A stretch of DNA of 5,869 nucleotides from the NCBI GenBank assembly GCA_021154065.1, contig JAJKJG010000227.1, positions 1 through 5,869 of the forward strand. Direction: 5' to 3'. A program made the position numbers and the translations under genes. The stretch is from Methylobacterium sp. (GTDB lineage: Bacteria > Pseudomonadota > Alphaproteobacteria > Rhizobiales > Beijerinckiaceae). The notes under the pieces are model-generated. The model saw nothing but the letters and a program-made list of their open reading frames with translations. It ran no database searches and was not told where the DNA came from. Positions 1 to 5,869 of this stretch are shown piece by piece (positions within the stretch are counted from its first letter, which is position 1; every line of letters starts with the position of its first letter).

Positions 1-95
1 AAGACAAGCTGAGGTAACGAGGTACAATCGCGCCGCATGCTTGTGCGCCAGCGCACATCGCGTTCACGACAGGAGCACTCTTCAGGCGAAGGGCC

Positions 96-228
96 GTCGG
101 CGCCTACTCACCGCGCGCGCGCCGGCTTTCCGATCGCCGCGCCGGTCACATGGGAGCATGTCGAGAAAGGTGTTGCCCCAGACGCGTTCACCCTTGATCG
201 ACCGACGCTACGCAGCAAAACCCGCTGA
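96..228 (+). pseudogene. Remnant of LigD-type DNA polymerase/primase domain (C-terminal end)
   Basis: In one frame, 121-204 reads AGFPIAAPVTW then EHVEKGVAPDAFTLDRP, ending at a TGA at 226-228. This resembles the C-terminal end of the primase-polymerase domain of LigD, the end-joining repair ligase/polymerase, where a Y-S-x-RAR-x-G segment is followed by P-x-x-W-[ED]-x-[VL] and a D-P-x-[AS]-[FY]-[ST] stretch. The expected preceding segment is present but in a different frame: 96-122 reads VGAYSPRAR. The break falls in a CG-dinucleotide run at 113-122, where loss or gain of bases by slippage would explain it. No polymerase catalytic motif is visible and the region to the left does not read as protein in any single frame, so this looks like a decayed gene end. 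Recognition is from memory of the family, without alignment. It converges on the minus-strand operon that ends at 261. Confidence 0.5.
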
Positions 229-260
229 GGAGTTCGGCGTCCAACGCGTGAAGCTGCCTC

Positions 261-629
261 TCAATCGTTACCGCGCCTGACCGAAACAATGGTGGCGCGA
301 GCAACACCCTCGACACGGGACAGCTCTATCAACGCCTGACCAAGGAACCTCGTGTCCGCTCGGTCATCCTCATCGCATGCGAGGTGAAGGACCACTGTCC
401 GTGCCTGGCTTCCAACGATCAGCTGCAAGCAGTTGCCGAGGCTCGTGCTTCTCAACTTTTCAACGACCGCGCTCACATTGGAGGAGGGGGCGACGTCAAA
501 CATTATATATGCCTGGACGACCGCGGCGAGTGCCTGCTGCGGGTTCGCCAAGACACCTGCAACCGTCGCCGCCAGGACGTAGGCGGCCCTCCGCGTGCCT
601 TGCTTGACCAGCTCTCTCGACCAGATCAT
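261..629 (-). CDS. Small protein with signal-like N-terminus and RAM-like (Lrp/AsnC ligand-binding) domain
   Basis: This is a 122-aa protein of unknown function. Residues 1-14 are basic-polar, ending in TRR. Residues 15-28 form a hydrophobic stretch, and ALA-A at 33-36 fits a signal peptidase site, so export or membrane anchoring is likely. The TRR at 12-14 recalls a twin-arginine motif but lacks the usual following Phe-Leu. Residues 39-118 look like a single ferredoxin-like alpha/beta domain of the RAM type found at the C-terminus of Lrp/AsnC regulators: a first strand AYIMFDVAP, a helix, a strand around LQLIVGS, TVVLHLACD, a helix, then EGVARATIVSV. There is no DNA-binding helix-turn-helix. 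Its ATG overlaps the TGA of the cyclase gene (ATGA, 626-629) and it also has its own AAGGAG six bases upstream, so co-expression is very likely. G+C is about 60% by hand count, below its neighbours. The gene is solid; the fold is a moderate guess. Confidence 0.75.
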   Translation of the reverse strand: MIWSRELVKQGTRRAAYVLAATVAGVLANPQQALAAVVQAYIMFDVAPSSNVSAVVEKLRSTSLGNCLQLIVGSQARTVVLHLACDEDDRADTRFLGQALIELSRVEGVARATIVSVRRGND

Positions 630-3600
630 GTGACGCTCCTTCGTGGAAGAGTTGCGAGGAACTCGCGTCCCTTCATGAGGTCGAGGCTTACTTCGCCGTC
701 CGGAAATGAACTACAGGCTCCCTCGAGCGTGTCGCGGGCGAGGTCTGGCTCGCCGTTCTCGACGAGGAAGTGGGCGAGGTCGGTGGCGGCCCGGAGTTCC
801 CACAGCCTGGCTCCCTGTTCGCGCGCGACCGCGATGGCCGATCTGAGGAGGCCGGGCCTCTCGGCGCGGAAGCCCGGAAGCCGCGCCTTGACCCGCGACA
901 GCTCGGCCTCGCACCACCGCTCGCCCGTAAGCCCGACGAACTCGGCCGTGCGGTCGAGGAGGCGCTGCGCGCCGCCTTCGTCGCCCTGCGCAGCCCTCAC
1001 CTCCGCCGCGCGCAGCATAAAGAAGGGTAGGAAGACGCGATGCCCCGCGCGGTCGAGCTCGTCGAGGCTCGCTTGCATCGCCTCGAGAAGGATCGGGTCG
1101 GGGCGCGCATGCAGTGCCGCCCAGGCATGGAAGACGGCGCCTTCGAGCCGGCCGAGGAACGTCTCGTACTCGGCGTTGGCGGCAAGGAGCCGCGCGGCGT
1201 GCTCGGCGACCGCCTGGACGTCGCCCTGGACCATCGCCCTGACGCAGGCCCGCCGCAGCCCGAGGACGAGGCTGACCGGATGATTGAGGCTCTCGGCGTG
1301 GCGAAGCCCCTCGCGCGTCATCGCTGCGCCGGCCCCAGCGCGGCCGAGCAGGGTGAGGCAGATCCCGAGCGCCGTGCAGGTCGAGACCTTCACATCGCGG
1401 CTCGTGAGCAGGGAAGGGCGGCCTGCGCGCTCCTTCTCGTAGGTGGACAAAACGAGTTCCATCTCGCTGCGGGCGAGCTCAAGACGCCCGAGCAGGAGAT
1501 GCGCCAACCCCGCTGATCGGCGCGCGACGAGGACGGCCTGAGGGTCGCCTGTGTCAGCCGCGAGGGCGAGCAGCTCGTTCGCGTAGCCCAAGACCTTCTC
1601 GGGCTCCGAGAGGGTGAAGTGGTGGTTAATCAGGCTGTCGAAGACCTGGATCAGCTGCTTCGGCTCGCCGAGCGCGAGGCAGAGCTCGCGGGCCCGCTCA
1701 GCGGCGACGCGGACCTCCGCGCTCCCCGAACCCTTGTGGTCGATCAGCGCTCCGGCGAGCGCCACCTGAAGCGAGAGCTCGCGACGCCGGTTATCGGGCA
1801 GATCGGGCAGGGTGTTGAGCTGCTCCAAGCCCTTGCGCAGGTGGCTGACGATCTCGGCGAGGGCCGAGCGGCCGGCGCTCCGCTCCGCAGCCTTGAGGTA
1901 GTAGTCGATCGACCGGTCAGCGGCGCCGCCTTGCGCGAAATGCCAAGCCAGAAGGTCCGGCTGGGTCAGCAGGGGACCCGTCGGATCCTTCTCCAGGATC
2001 TCGGCCAGCCGGAGATGGAGCGAGCGGCGGCGCTCGCGCAGCAGCGACCCGTACGCAGCGTCCTGCACGAGAGCGTGCTTGAACGTATAGGTCGCGTGCG
2101 GCGGCTCCCCGTGAACCGCGGCGAGGCCCGCCCGGACCAGCGCGCCGAGACCCTGCTCGACCTGGTCCCGGCGCAGGTCCGAAAGGGTCTCCACCAGCTC
2201 GAACGAGAAGTCCCGCCCGACGACCGCGCCGATCTGCGCCGTCTCCTTGCCCACCCCGAGCCGGTCGAGACGGGCCATCAGGGAGGCGTGGAGGGAGGGA
2301 GGGACCATGTCGGGAGACACAGCGTCGGCGCTCGCATCCAAAATCGATTGCGTCAATTCTTCGATGAACAATGGTACGCCGTCGGCCTTGGCGACGATCC
2401 GATCGATGATATCGGAGCGGAGCACCCGGTCAACCGCCACGGACTTGACGAGCGCGATCGCCTCCCTGCGGTTGAGGCCGGAGAGCAGCTGGACGCTGAC
2501 ATGCGGGCGTGAGACCCAGGGCGGCTGCTCCCGCCGGGTTGTAACGATCAGCAGCTCGGGGAGGTGCTCGGCGGCGGCGGCAAGCTGATCGAGCAGGTCG
2601 AGGGTGGTCGGATCGGCCCAATGGATGTCCTCGAAGACGGCAAGCAGCGGCCCCTTGCTCGACAGCATCGAGAACTGGCGCAGGATCGCGGCGAGGGTGA
2701 CCTCCCGTCGGCGGTGCGGGGTCAAGCTCCCGGTCACGTCGTCGGCGCGCGGCGGCAGCGAGAGCAGATCCGCCCATACCGCCAGGTCGAGATCCGTCGT
2801 GCCCGCGGCAAGCGATCGCCTCAGCTTCTCGTGCCTGAGGTCCGGGTGATCGCCGCGCTGGAAATCGGCCTTGCGTTCCATGTGGCGGATGATCGGCTGT
2901 AGCGGGGCGTCCTGATGTTGCGGCGAGCACACGAATCGCAAACAGGCGTGGGCGACGGAGCGCACGTCGCTTTCGAAGGCGGTCACGAGTCGCGACTTCC
3001 CCATGCCCGGCTCGCCGGCGAGCAGCACGACGCGTCCTTCGCCCTGCCTTGCGTGCTCCCACCGGCGCAGCAGGAGATCGGTCTCCTCGTTCCGGCCGAC
3101 CAGGGTCGTCTCCCCGGACCGAAGCGCTTCGAACCGGCTGTCGATGATGCTTTCCCCCAGCACGGCCCAAGCCCGCGCCGGCGCCGGCAGTCCCTTGAGG
3201 CTGACGTTGCCGAGGTCCCTGTATTGGAAGAGCCGCCCGACGAGCCGCCGCGTGTCGTCCGAGACGACCACGGTTCCGGGTTCTGCAAGGGTTTGGAGGC
3301 GCGCCGCGAGGTTCGGAGCATCGCCGACCACGGACGCCTCGAGGGACGCGCCCGAGCCGATGAGGTCGCCCACCACGACCACGCCGGTCGCGATCCCGAC
3401 GCGCGTCCGGAGCGTTCCCGCGGGGCCTGCCATCGTCTCGAGTCGCGAGACGACGTCGCCGATCCGCAGGCCGGCGCGGACGGCGCGCTCCGCGTCGTCC
3501 TCCTCCGCTTGCGGATAGCCGAAATAGACGAGCACCCCGTCGCCCATGTAGCGGCCGACGAAGCCCTGGTGCGCCGTCACGACGCCGTTGACCGCGTCGT

Positions 3601-3934
3601 AATAGGTGGCGATGACGCTGCGGAGGTCCTCCGGGTCAAGGCGGGCGCCGAGCGCGGTCGATCCGACGAGGTCGGCAAAGACGATGGTAAGCTGCCGGCG
3701 CTCAGCGCCCGAAGCGGCGCGACGAGGCGGCGCCGGGGAGGGCGCCGTGGGGTGGGAGCCTTCGCCGGTCCGGTCGCCGGGACCTCCGTGCGGAGCGCCG
3801 CAGTCGCTGCAGAACTTCTTTCCCGGAGGGTTTTCGGCGCCACACGACCGGCACGTCCAGGGCAGAGCCGCTCCGCAATCGCCGCAGAACCGCTTCCCCT
3901 CTCCGGCGATCGCGCCACAGCGCGGGCAGATCAT
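626..3934 (-). CDS. Zinc-ribbon / class III nucleotidyl cyclase / STAND-like ATPase / TPR fusion protein
   Basis: This is a 1102-aa multidomain signalling protein predicted to be cytoplasmic: I see no membrane segment. Residues 3-20 and 28-45 are two CxxC-x10-CxxC zinc ribbons, followed by a Pro/Ala/Gly-rich linker to about 75. The class III adenylate/guanylate cyclase domain spans about 79-260: metal-binding Asp in FADLVGST (D88) and in GRYMGDGVLVYFG (D132), and the transition-state Asn and Arg in GDAPNLAARL (N208, R212). The purine-selecting Lys is Arg (R128) and its partner Asp is Ser (S201). An ATPase module follows, with Walker A GEPGMGKS at 307-314, Walker B LLAVFEDIHWAD near 430-441, a TTR sensor at 465-467, GVPLFIEEL at 519-527 and MARLDRL near 553. 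From about 590 to the end the chain is Leu/Ala-rich helical, TPR-like. The likely reaction is ATP (or GTP) to cyclic nucleotide plus pyrophosphate, under control of the ATPase/TPR sensor. ATG at 3934 is chosen over a TTG at 3940 because GAAAGG lies six bases before the ATG and abuts the TTG. Confidence 0.92.
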   Translation of the reverse strand: MICPRCGAIAGEGKRFCGDCGAALPWTCRSCGAENPPGKKFCSDCGAPHGGPGDRTGEGSHPTAPSPAPPRRAASGAERRQLTIVFADLVGSTALGARLDPEDLRSVIATYYDAVNGVVTAHQGFVGRYMGDGVLVYFGYPQAEEDDAERAVRAGLRIGDVVSRLETMAGPAGTLRTRVGIATGVVVVGDLIGSGASLEASVVGDAPNLAARLQTLAEPGTVVVSDDTRRLVGRLFQYRDLGNVSLKGLPAPARAWAVLGESIIDSRFEALRSGETTLVGRNEETDLLLRRWEHARQGEGRVVLLAGEPGMGKSRLVTAFESDVRSVAHACLRFVCSPQHQDAPLQPIIRHMERKADFQRGDHPDLRHEKLRRSLAAGTTDLDLAVWADLLSLPPRADDVTGSLTPHRRREVTLAAILRQFSMLSSKGPLLAVFEDIHWADPTTLDLLDQLAAAAEHLPELLIVTTRREQPPWVSRPHVSVQLLSGLNRREAIALVKSVAVDRVLRSDIIDRIVAKADGVPLFIEELTQSILDASADAVSPDMVPPSLHASLMARLDRLGVGKETAQIGAVVGRDFSFELVETLSDLRRDQVEQGLGALVRAGLAAVHGEPPHATYTFKHALVQDAAYGSLLRERRRSLHLRLAEILEKDPTGPLLTQPDLLAWHFAQGGAADRSIDYYLKAAERSAGRSALAEIVSHLRKGLEQLNTLPDLPDNRRRELSLQVALAGALIDHKGSGSAEVRVAAERARELCLALGEPKQLIQVFDSLINHHFTLSEPEKVLGYANELLALAADTGDPQAVLVARRSAGLAHLLLGRLELARSEMELVLSTYEKERAGRPSLLTSRDVKVSTCTALGICLTLLGRAGAGAAMTREGLRHAESLNHPVSLVLGLRRACVRAMVQGDVQAVAEHAARLLAANAEYETFLGRLEGAVFHAWAALHARPDPILLEAMQASLDELDRAGHRVFLPFFMLRAAEVRAAQGDEGGAQRLLDRTAEFVGLTGERWCEAELSRVKARLPGFRAERPGLLRSAIAVAREQGARLWELRAATDLAHFLVENGEPDLARDTLEGACSSFPDGEVSLDLMKGREFLATLPRRSVT
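636..641 (-). promoter_or_regulatory. Ribosome binding site AAGGAG for the RAM-like protein
   Basis: The complement of 636-641 reads AAGGAG, six bases before the ATG at 629-627. It lies within the last codons of the cyclase gene. It fixes the start of the small downstream gene and shows that translation does not depend only on the ATGA overlap. Confidence 0.75.
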
Positions 3935-3940
3935 GCGCAA

Positions 3941-3946
3941 CCTTTC
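3941..3946 (-). promoter_or_regulatory. Ribosome binding site GAAAGG that sets the cyclase start
   Basis: The complement of 3941-3946 reads GAAAGG. It sits six bases from the ATG (3934-3932) and directly against an upstream in-frame TTG (3940-3938). Only the ATG has workable spacing, and the protein then begins MICPRCG, right at the first zinc-ribbon cysteine pair. Confidence 0.65.
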
Positions 3947-3973
3947 GAAGATGCCGGCCGGCCCGGCGACCGA

Positions 3974-4011
3974 TGCCCGCGCACGAAATCACAGGAGTGC
4001 GCCCACGGGCA
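3974..4011 (-). repeat. Imperfect 11-bp inverted repeat in the cyclase leader
   Basis: TGCCCG+CGCAC at 3974-3984 pairs with GTGCG (3997-4001) and CGGGCA (4006-4011). The loop is 12 bases and there is a four-base CCCA bulge at 4002-4005. It lies about 40 bp upstream of the cyclase ATG, so it may fold in the 5' leader of that mRNA or be a protein-binding site. No run of T follows on the minus strand, so it is not a typical terminator. Confidence 0.4.
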
Positions 4012-4020
4012 ATGCCGTTT

Positions 4021-4039
4021 GGCGCCGGCGACCGGTGCC
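4021..4039. repeat. Tight 8-bp inverted repeat with 3-base loop
   Basis: GGCGCCGG (4021-4028) and CCGGTGCC (4032-4039) pair across a CGA loop. The single imperfect pair is G·T at 4024/4036, which stays a wobble pair in plus-strand RNA but becomes A·C in minus-strand RNA. It lies in the divergent gap, just on the cyclase side of the AT-richer stretch. Its role is unknown. Confidence 0.35.
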
Positions 4040-4070
4040 ATGGCCGGAATTGTGCGCGTTTATGGTAAGA

Positions 4071-4087
4071 ATGCACATTTCCTGCAT
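4071..4087. promoter_or_regulatory. Possible operator: ATGCA-N7-TGCAT
   Basis: ATGCA (4071-4075) and TGCAT (4083-4087) form a perfect dyad with a seven-base spacer, inside the AT-richer core of the divergent gap. A second pair, TTATG (4060-4064) and CATAA (4085-4089), partly overlaps it. The size and place suit a regulator binding site, but the arms are short enough to arise by chance. Confidence 0.2.
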
Positions 4088-4162
4088 AACTTGCTTGCCG
4101 CTCTACAAACTTCGGGTAACCTTCATATCCTCGACGCGTGTCTCACGGGTCGTGCAATGAGT

Positions 4163-4167
4163 GGAGG
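4163..4167 (+). promoter_or_regulatory. Ribosome binding site GGAGG for the Lys-rich small protein
   Basis: GGAGG lies nine bases before the ATG at 4177. A GTG start at 4138 in the same frame would lie upstream of this site and has no comparable signal, so the shorter form is preferred. A second in-frame ATG at 4183 is 15 bases away and less likely. Confidence 0.6.
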
Positions 4168-4176
4168 ACTTGCCCA

Positions 4177-4395
4177 ATGTTCATGCCGCAGGGTGCCCAA
4201 GACATCGTCCGCAAAACCACGTCGGATCCGAAAAAGCTGAAGGCGATCGCGGAAGCGCTCGGCATCGACGACCCGGGGAGCCTCAAGTCGGCGAAGGTCG
4301 AGCTGACCCGCAAGGGCGGCGGTCAGAGCAGCGGTGGCGGCAAGGTGTCGTCGAAGAAGACCGCCGGGAAGAAGACCTCGGCTAAGGGGCGCTGA
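4177..4395 (+). CDS. Lysine-rich small protein with histone-H1-like tail, function unknown
   Basis: This is a 72-aa protein I do not recognise. Residues 1-46 are mixed polar and probably helical (PKKLKAIAEALGIDDPGSLK near 18-37). A Gly/Ser hinge at 47-55 leads to a basic tail at 56-72 built of Lys-Lys, Ser, Thr, Ala and Gly, including KKTAGKKTSAKGR. Tails like this occur in bacterial histone-H1-like and other nucleic-acid-binding proteins, so binding of DNA or RNA is a reasonable guess but no more. There is no signal peptide, membrane segment or cysteine. The start rests on GGAGG at 4163-4167. The stop is 22 bp before the start of the P-loop gene on the same strand, so the two are probably co-transcribed from the divergent region. 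Confidence 0.7.
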   Translation: MFMPQGAQDIVRKTTSDPKKLKAIAEALGIDDPGSLKSAKVELTRKGGGQSSGGGKVSSKKTAGKKTSAKGR

Positions 4396-4417
4396 GTTCC
4401 GGCCGGTACCGGCGAGG

Positions 4418-5428
4418 ATGCTCGATGCCGGCCTCAAGCTGACGTCGGCCCTTCGCCGCATAGGGCCCGTCCACGCTCTCACCTACATCGACGCACCCGG
4501 AAGCGAGGGCGACGTCTGCGCCTTCCAATTGGCGCACGACGGCGTCCCGTTCGTCGTCGAGGCGGTCTCGTGCCGCTCGATGATCGTGGCGCCGGGCGAC
4601 GTGTTCCTCGCGACCCCGGGCTATCGCGAATCCACCCGTTGGGTCGCCGGAGAGATCCCGGCCGGCGGACTGGTCCCGGGCCGGCGCTACTGGGTGCTGG
4701 CCCCGAGCGGAGTCGTGGGCGACCTCGTCAGCGATTCCCCCCTGGACAACAGTCACCTCGCAGAAGTCGCCTTCCTCGGAGTCGTGACCGGCGCCGGCGG
4801 CGACCTCTTGAACATCGGGCAGTTCGCGCTGATTGCCGCGAAGGCCGCGCCGGACCGGGGAGCGCCGGTCTTCGTGATCCTCGGCACCTCGGCCGAGGTC
4901 GGCAAGACGACCGCCGGCACGACCATCCTGCGCGCGTTGCGGCAGGCCGGCCATCATTCGATCGTGGTCCTCAAGGCGACCGGCACGTCCTCTCTTGGCG
5001 AGCTCGCGGCCTATCGCGACTTCAGCGCCACGGAGGCCTTCGACTGCGTCGATTTCGGCCTGCCCACCACCTACCCTTCAGGGCGGCCGGGCATCGCGAA
5101 GACCTTCGACCGGGCGCTCGACTGGTGCCTCTCGCGCGAAGCCGATGCCGTCCTGATCGAGTGCGGCGGTGACATCCTCGGGGCGAACGTGCCGGCGTTT
5201 CTGGCGCGCCTGAAGCGACGGCGTCCGAAGCCGACCGTCGTCCTCGCCGCGGCCGATGCCTTGGGCGCGATCGGCGCCACGCGGATCCTCGCCGAACGCG
5301 GCCTCGCCGTCAGGCTCGTCACCGGGCCGTGCACGGACACGCCGGTTCTGCGGCGCCGGACACAGGAGCTGTGCGGTGCTCCGGCCGTGAACATGACGCG
5401 GGGCGACGCCGAGGGCATCCTGGGGTGA
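4418..5428 (+). CDS. P-loop NTPase with dethiobiotin-synthetase-like fold and unassigned N-terminal domain (possibly DUF1611-like)
   Basis: This is a 336-aa protein, probably cytoplasmic. Residues 1 to about 145 form a domain I cannot name; it contains GDVFLATPGYRESTRWV (60-76) and a conserved-looking DNSHLAEVAFLGVVTG (110-125). From about 149 comes a P-loop domain: strand VFVIL, Walker A GTSAEVGKTT (156-165), which closely matches the GTDTEVGKT type of BioD and related SIMIBI NTPases. Then VVLKATGTSSLGE (183-195), and DAVLIECGGD (243-252), at the place of the VEGAGG motif of BioD. This suggests an ATP-dependent ligase, carboxylase-like or kinase-like activity. The two-domain plan recalls the DUF1611 family, but I am not sure. 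The ATG at 4418 has only AGG directly before it; the frame stays open upstream to 4334 but offers no better start, and that stretch overlaps the preceding gene. It is likely in an operon with the Lys-rich protein. Confidence 0.8.
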   Translation: MLDAGLKLTSALRRIGPVHALTYIDAPGSEGDVCAFQLAHDGVPFVVEAVSCRSMIVAPGDVFLATPGYRESTRWVAGEIPAGGLVPGRRYWVLAPSGVVGDLVSDSPLDNSHLAEVAFLGVVTGAGGDLLNIGQFALIAAKAAPDRGAPVFVILGTSAEVGKTTAGTTILRALRQAGHHSIVVLKATGTSSLGELAAYRDFSATEAFDCVDFGLPTTYPSGRPGIAKTFDRALDWCLSREADAVLIECGGDILGANVPAFLARLKRRRPKPTVVLAAADALGAIGATRILAERGLAVRLVTGPCTDTPVLRRRTQELCGAPAVNMTRGDAEGILG

Positions 5429-5437
5429 GCCGGCGAT

Positions 5438-5869
5438 TTAGAAGCGCGTGCCGGCGATGCGGGCGCGGACGGCCCAGAAGTAGTCCAGGAGCAGGATCTC
5501 GATGCTCTCGCAGATCCCCGCCAGGCCGTCGCGCAGCTGTATCGGACCGGGGTAGTTCTTGACCACCTCGTACTCCGCGCCTCCCGCCCGGCGCATCTCG
5601 TAACGGTTCCCGAAGCGGTCACGCCGGCAGCATGGCGGCCCCCAGCCGCGCCGGAAGCGCTGGTCGAGCATCAGGAGGGTGGCGTTCGGACGCAACCGCG
5701 CGGCGAGCCCGGACAGGAACGCTTGCTGCCTTTCCTTCTTGACATGGGACCACCACAAATGGGCCATGCCGACCTCGAATCCCGCGCCGAAATCGGGCAG
5801 CGCATAGGCGTCGGCCTCGACGAGCCTCACCTTGGGACCGAGCCGTCGCCGTGCCGCGACCGCGAGCGT
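5438..5869 (-). CDS. Class I SAM-dependent methyltransferase, C-terminal part (cut by window end)
   Basis: The frame is open to the right edge, so the N-terminus, including the glycine-rich SAM-binding motif I, lies outside; 143 residues plus TAA are visible. A GTG at 5830 is in frame but is not the likely start, because good protein sequence continues upstream of it. Visible are VRLVEADAYALP (motif II region, acidic residue and the D-A-x-x-L-P turn), an aromatic segment MAHLWWSHV where motif IV and the substrate pocket lie, ARLRPNATLLMLDQRF (motif V/VI strand after the helix), then DRFGNRYEMRR and EYEVVKNYP, and an aromatic-rich end with LLLDYFWAVRAR. The xRxGNxYxxR and VxKNxP pairs are familiar from a group of uncharacterised small-molecule-type methyltransferases. 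The substrate cannot be told. It converges on the P-loop gene with nine bases between stops. Confidence 0.85.
   Translation of the reverse strand, partial: TLAVAARRRLGPKVRLVEADAYALPDFGAGFEVGMAHLWWSHVKKERQQAFLSGLAARLRPNATLLMLDQRFRRGWGPPCCRRDRFGNRYEMRRAGGAEYEVVKNYPGPIQLRDGLAGICESIEILLLDYFWAVRARIAGTRF

Larger units (their letters stand above)
3935..4176. promoter_or_regulatory. Divergent intergenic region, promoters expected for both directions
   Basis: This 242-bp gap separates the minus-strand cyclase operon from the plus-strand small-protein/P-loop operon, so it should carry a promoter for each. The stretch 4060-4130 is clearly richer in A+T than the rest of the window, a likely place for them. 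I could not find a convincing -35/-10 pair on either strand; TTGC-type boxes near 4091-4100 are weak candidates for the plus strand. Inverted repeats within the region are listed separately. Confidence 0.5.

Noticed and set aside
1..28. Possible plus-strand promoter, AAGACA (1-6) and TACAAT (23-28), 16-bp spacing
   Set aside because: The -35 match is weak and no credible gene starts downstream; the frames that follow are the degraded LigD-like stretch.
501..513. TATAAT-like box on the minus strand
   Set aside because: It falls inside the codons for AYIMF of the RAM-like protein, with no matching -35 element and no gene starting after it other than the one it lies in.
384..1283. Plus-strand open frame (299 codons)
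   Set aside because: It crosses two minus-strand genes with good start signals and its translation is Ser/Arg/Pro-rich low-complexity sequence.
1040..1516. Plus-strand open frame (158 codons)
   Set aside because: It is a shadow of the TPR region, with no motif and no supporting start context.
1619..2512. Plus-strand open frame (297 codons) opposite the ATPase/TPR region
   Set aside because: It is an antisense shadow; the minus strand carries the conserved protein and the plus-strand translation has no domain-like pattern.
2915..4240. Long plus-strand open frame (441 codons) opposite the cyclase gene and gap
   Set aside because: Its sequence is Arg/Ala/Asp-rich with no recognisable motif and it is antisense to clear cyclase and Walker A coding sequence, as expected of a GC-rich shadow frame.
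4334..4417. Upstream extension of the P-loop protein (28 extra residues)
   Set aside because: The added part is Arg/Pro-rich, overlaps the Lys-rich gene in another frame and looks like out-of-frame reading of that gene.

Overview
The window is GC-rich (about two thirds G+C or more by eye). It looks like a chromosomal stretch from an alphaproteobacterium, perhaps a rhizobial or Methylobacterium-type organism. The lineage is inferred from base composition and from the fused zinc-ribbon/cyclase/ATPase architecture, which I know to be abundant there; nothing in the window fixes the genus.

Layout. (1) Positions 1-260 hold no intact gene. They carry what looks like a frameshifted remnant of the C-terminal end of a LigD-type DNA polymerase/primase domain on the + strand. 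(2) A two-gene minus-strand operon runs from 3934 down to 261. A 1102-aa class III nucleotidyl cyclase fused to a STAND-like ATPase and a helical repeat region comes first. It overlaps by ATGA a 122-aa protein with a signal-peptide-like N-terminus and a domain resembling the Lrp/AsnC ligand-binding (RAM) fold. (3) A 242-bp divergent intergenic region (3935-4176) contains two hairpin-capable inverted repeats and an AT-richer patch. (4) A plus-strand pair follows: a 72-aa lysine-rich small protein, then, 22 bp later, a 336-aa protein with an unassigned N-terminal half and a dethiobiotin-synthetase-like P-loop half. (5) At the right edge, on the minus strand and convergent with the previous gene, is the C-terminal part of a class I SAM-dependent methyltransferase cut by the window end.

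How they may work together. The cyclase-ATPase is probably a cytoplasmic signalling protein, and its translationally coupled partner appears built for membrane anchoring or export. That pairing suggests a two-part system, but the link is inference from gene order. The Lys-rich protein and the P-loop protein form a likely separate operon of unknown job. I saw no tRNA, rRNA, CRISPR array or insertion sequence. The long plus-strand frames opposite the cyclase gene are antisense shadows typical of GC-rich DNA.
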